Assembly (NCBI GenBank): GCA_964482585.1
Contig: CAYZYO010000114.1
Coordinates: 1 to 6,561 of the forward strand
DNA length: 6,561 bases
Source of the DNA: CAYZYO01 sp964482585
GTDB taxonomy: Bacteria > Bacillota > Syntrophomonadia > Syntrophomonadales > Syntrophomonadaceae
Direction: 5' to 3'
The translations under genes were made by a program, and so were the position numbers. The notes under the pieces were generated by a model that was given only the letters and a program-made list of their open reading frames with translations, had not been told where the DNA came from and ran no database searches. Of the stretch, positions 5,969-6,561 are shown piece by piece (the stretch's first letter is position 1; every line of letters begins with the position of its first letter).

Positions 5969-6046
5969 ATTAAAGTATTTTTGCGGTTGTATAAAAAATA
6001 CTTATATGCTTCCAACACCGTATAATTTGTTTGTTTATGATTGGTA

Positions 6047-6076
6047 TTGAGAAATAATGGTGTTAATGTGTATAAT
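6047..6076 (+). promoter_or_regulatory. SigA-type promoter of the FMN-binding protein gene
   Basis: TTGAGA (6047-6052, 5 of 6 consensus) and a perfect TATAAT (6071-6076) are separated by 18 bases. Initiation near 6083 would give a short leader of about 28 nt before the GTG start at 6111, with the ribosome site GGGGAGG (6097-6103) inside it. The remaining stretch from 5977 to 6046 is AT-rich and shows no other supported feature. Confidence 0.8.
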
Positions 6077-6110
6077 ATGAATAGCATAAAATGGAAGGGG
6101 AGGAAGTAAG

Positions 6111-6506
6111 GTGGTTAAATTAAATGAGGAAATGAAAGAAATACTCACTGGTAGTATGTGGGTGCTGGCAACTGCGGATGCTAACGGTGTACCTAATGCA
6201 GTACCAATTCACTGGGGGATTATTCTAAGCGACAATAAGCTTATGCTGGTTAATAATTATATGAATAAGACTATTGACAATATAAGCAATAATCCTAATG
6301 TATCAATATCGGTATGGAAAAAAACCACTGGTTATCAGTTTAAGGGTAAGGCAGTTATCGAAACATCAGGTCCAAACTTCGAAGCCGGAGCAGGTAAGGT
6401 CATTCAAGCAAATCCTAAAGCTAAACCCAAAGGAGTAGTAGTTGTAGACCTTGATTCAATCTATTTAACCAGTCCAGGTCCTAATGCAGGTAAAATGGTA
6501 GAATAA
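6111..6506 (+). CDS. FMN-binding split-barrel protein, pyridoxamine-5'-phosphate-oxidase-like family
   Basis: This 131-residue cytosolic protein has the compact split beta-barrel pattern of the PNPOx-like superfamily and recalls the small FMN-binding protein of Desulfovibrio. Visible elements are the first strand pair MWVLATADANGVPNAVPIHW (16-35), LMLVNNYMNKTIDNISNNPN (44-63), whose NKT..NI..NP pattern is the usual flavin-phosphate binding segment, then VSISVWK (64-70) and YQFKGKAVIETSGPNFE (75-91). It probably binds FMN or a related cofactor (F420 is less likely in this host) and may act as a flavin reductase or redox carrier; the substrate cannot be told from sequence. It is unlikely to be true PdxH, which is longer and has other signatures. 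The start is GTG at 6111, 7 bases after GGGGAGG; a nearby ATG at 6091 is out of frame. It appears monocistronic with its own promoter. Confidence 0.88.
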   Translation: MVKLNEEMKEILTGSMWVLATADANGVPNAVPIHWGIILSDNKLMLVNNYMNKTIDNISNNPNVSISVWKKTTGYQFKGKAVIETSGPNFEAGAGKVIQANPKAKPKGVVVVDLDSIYLTSPGPNAGKMVE

Positions 6507-6521
6507 AAGCAAAGCACGGGG

Positions 6522-6561
6522 GCGGTTATTTTTGCGCGTTGTAACGAGGGAAAAGAACCGC
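6522..6561 (+). other. hairpin at the window edge, possibly part of a terminator
   Basis: GCGGTT (6522-6527) pairs with AACCGC (6556-6561), TTTT pairs with AAAA inside it, and CGTT/AACG forms the apex (6537-6546), separated by small internal loops. The stem may continue past the window. AAAGCACGGGG precedes it, so if the next bases are CCCCGTGCTTT this would be a long terminator for the 6111-6506 gene, which otherwise has none in view. Confidence 0.35.

Noticed and set aside
5962..5993. Plus-strand promoter using TTGACA at 5962-5967
   Set aside because: No -10 box lies at 16-18 bases; the nearest TATAAA-like stretch is at about 22. The match is largely the reverse complement of the minus-strand TTGTCA box. 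The promoter at 6047-6076 is far better for the 6111 gene.
6021..6026. TATAAT at 6021-6026 as a second promoter
   Set aside because: No -35-like hexamer at the right spacing (5998-6003 reads ATACTT).

Overview
The window reads as chromosomal DNA from a low-GC Gram-positive bacterium, most likely an anaerobic clostridial-type member of the Bacillota. The reasons are a classical T-box leader in front of amino-acid genes, strong AGGAGG-like ribosome binding sites, AT-rich spacers, SigA-type promoters and intrinsic terminators. The genus cannot be fixed from this sequence alone.

Minus strand, right to left (5246 to 1): a 670-residue protein of unknown function (3234-5246) is followed only 4 bases later by a near-consensus promoter (3201-3229). 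That promoter drives a roughly 300-nt T-box leader with antiterminator and terminator (2894-3194). The leader controls a two-gene branched-chain amino acid operon: ilvE (1926-2804, aminotransferase) and ilvD (213-1874, dihydroxy-acid dehydratase). The two enzymes catalyse the last two steps of valine and isoleucine synthesis, and IlvE also does the last step for leucine. A hairpin terminator (151-185) closes the operon. A palindromic intergenic repeat of a type I recall as dispersed in many genomes lies at the left edge (1-60).

Plus strand, left to right (5414 to 6561): two very small single-span membrane proteins (34 and 53 residues, 5414-5518 and 5584-5745) end at a terminator (5764-5802). 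After a non-coding stretch comes a well-formed promoter (6047-6076) and a 131-residue FMN-binding split-barrel protein of the pyridoxamine-phosphate-oxidase-like superfamily (6111-6506). The window ends inside a hairpin.

The most notable unexplained structure is in the 5803-6046 gap. On the minus strand, a TTGTCA-17-TAGAAT promoter (5940-5968) and a strong terminator with nine U residues (5870-5895) frame a predicted transcript of only about 64 nt with no coding potential. Its 5' end can pair with the terminator's 3' arm. Other points worth a look are the T-box specifier region, which fits a UUC (Phe) codon better than the expected Ile/Val/Leu codon although AUC lies directly next to it, the multi-module 670-residue orphan protein, and the tandem tiny membrane proteins. 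I see no CRISPR array, tRNA, rRNA, transposase or complete defence system.
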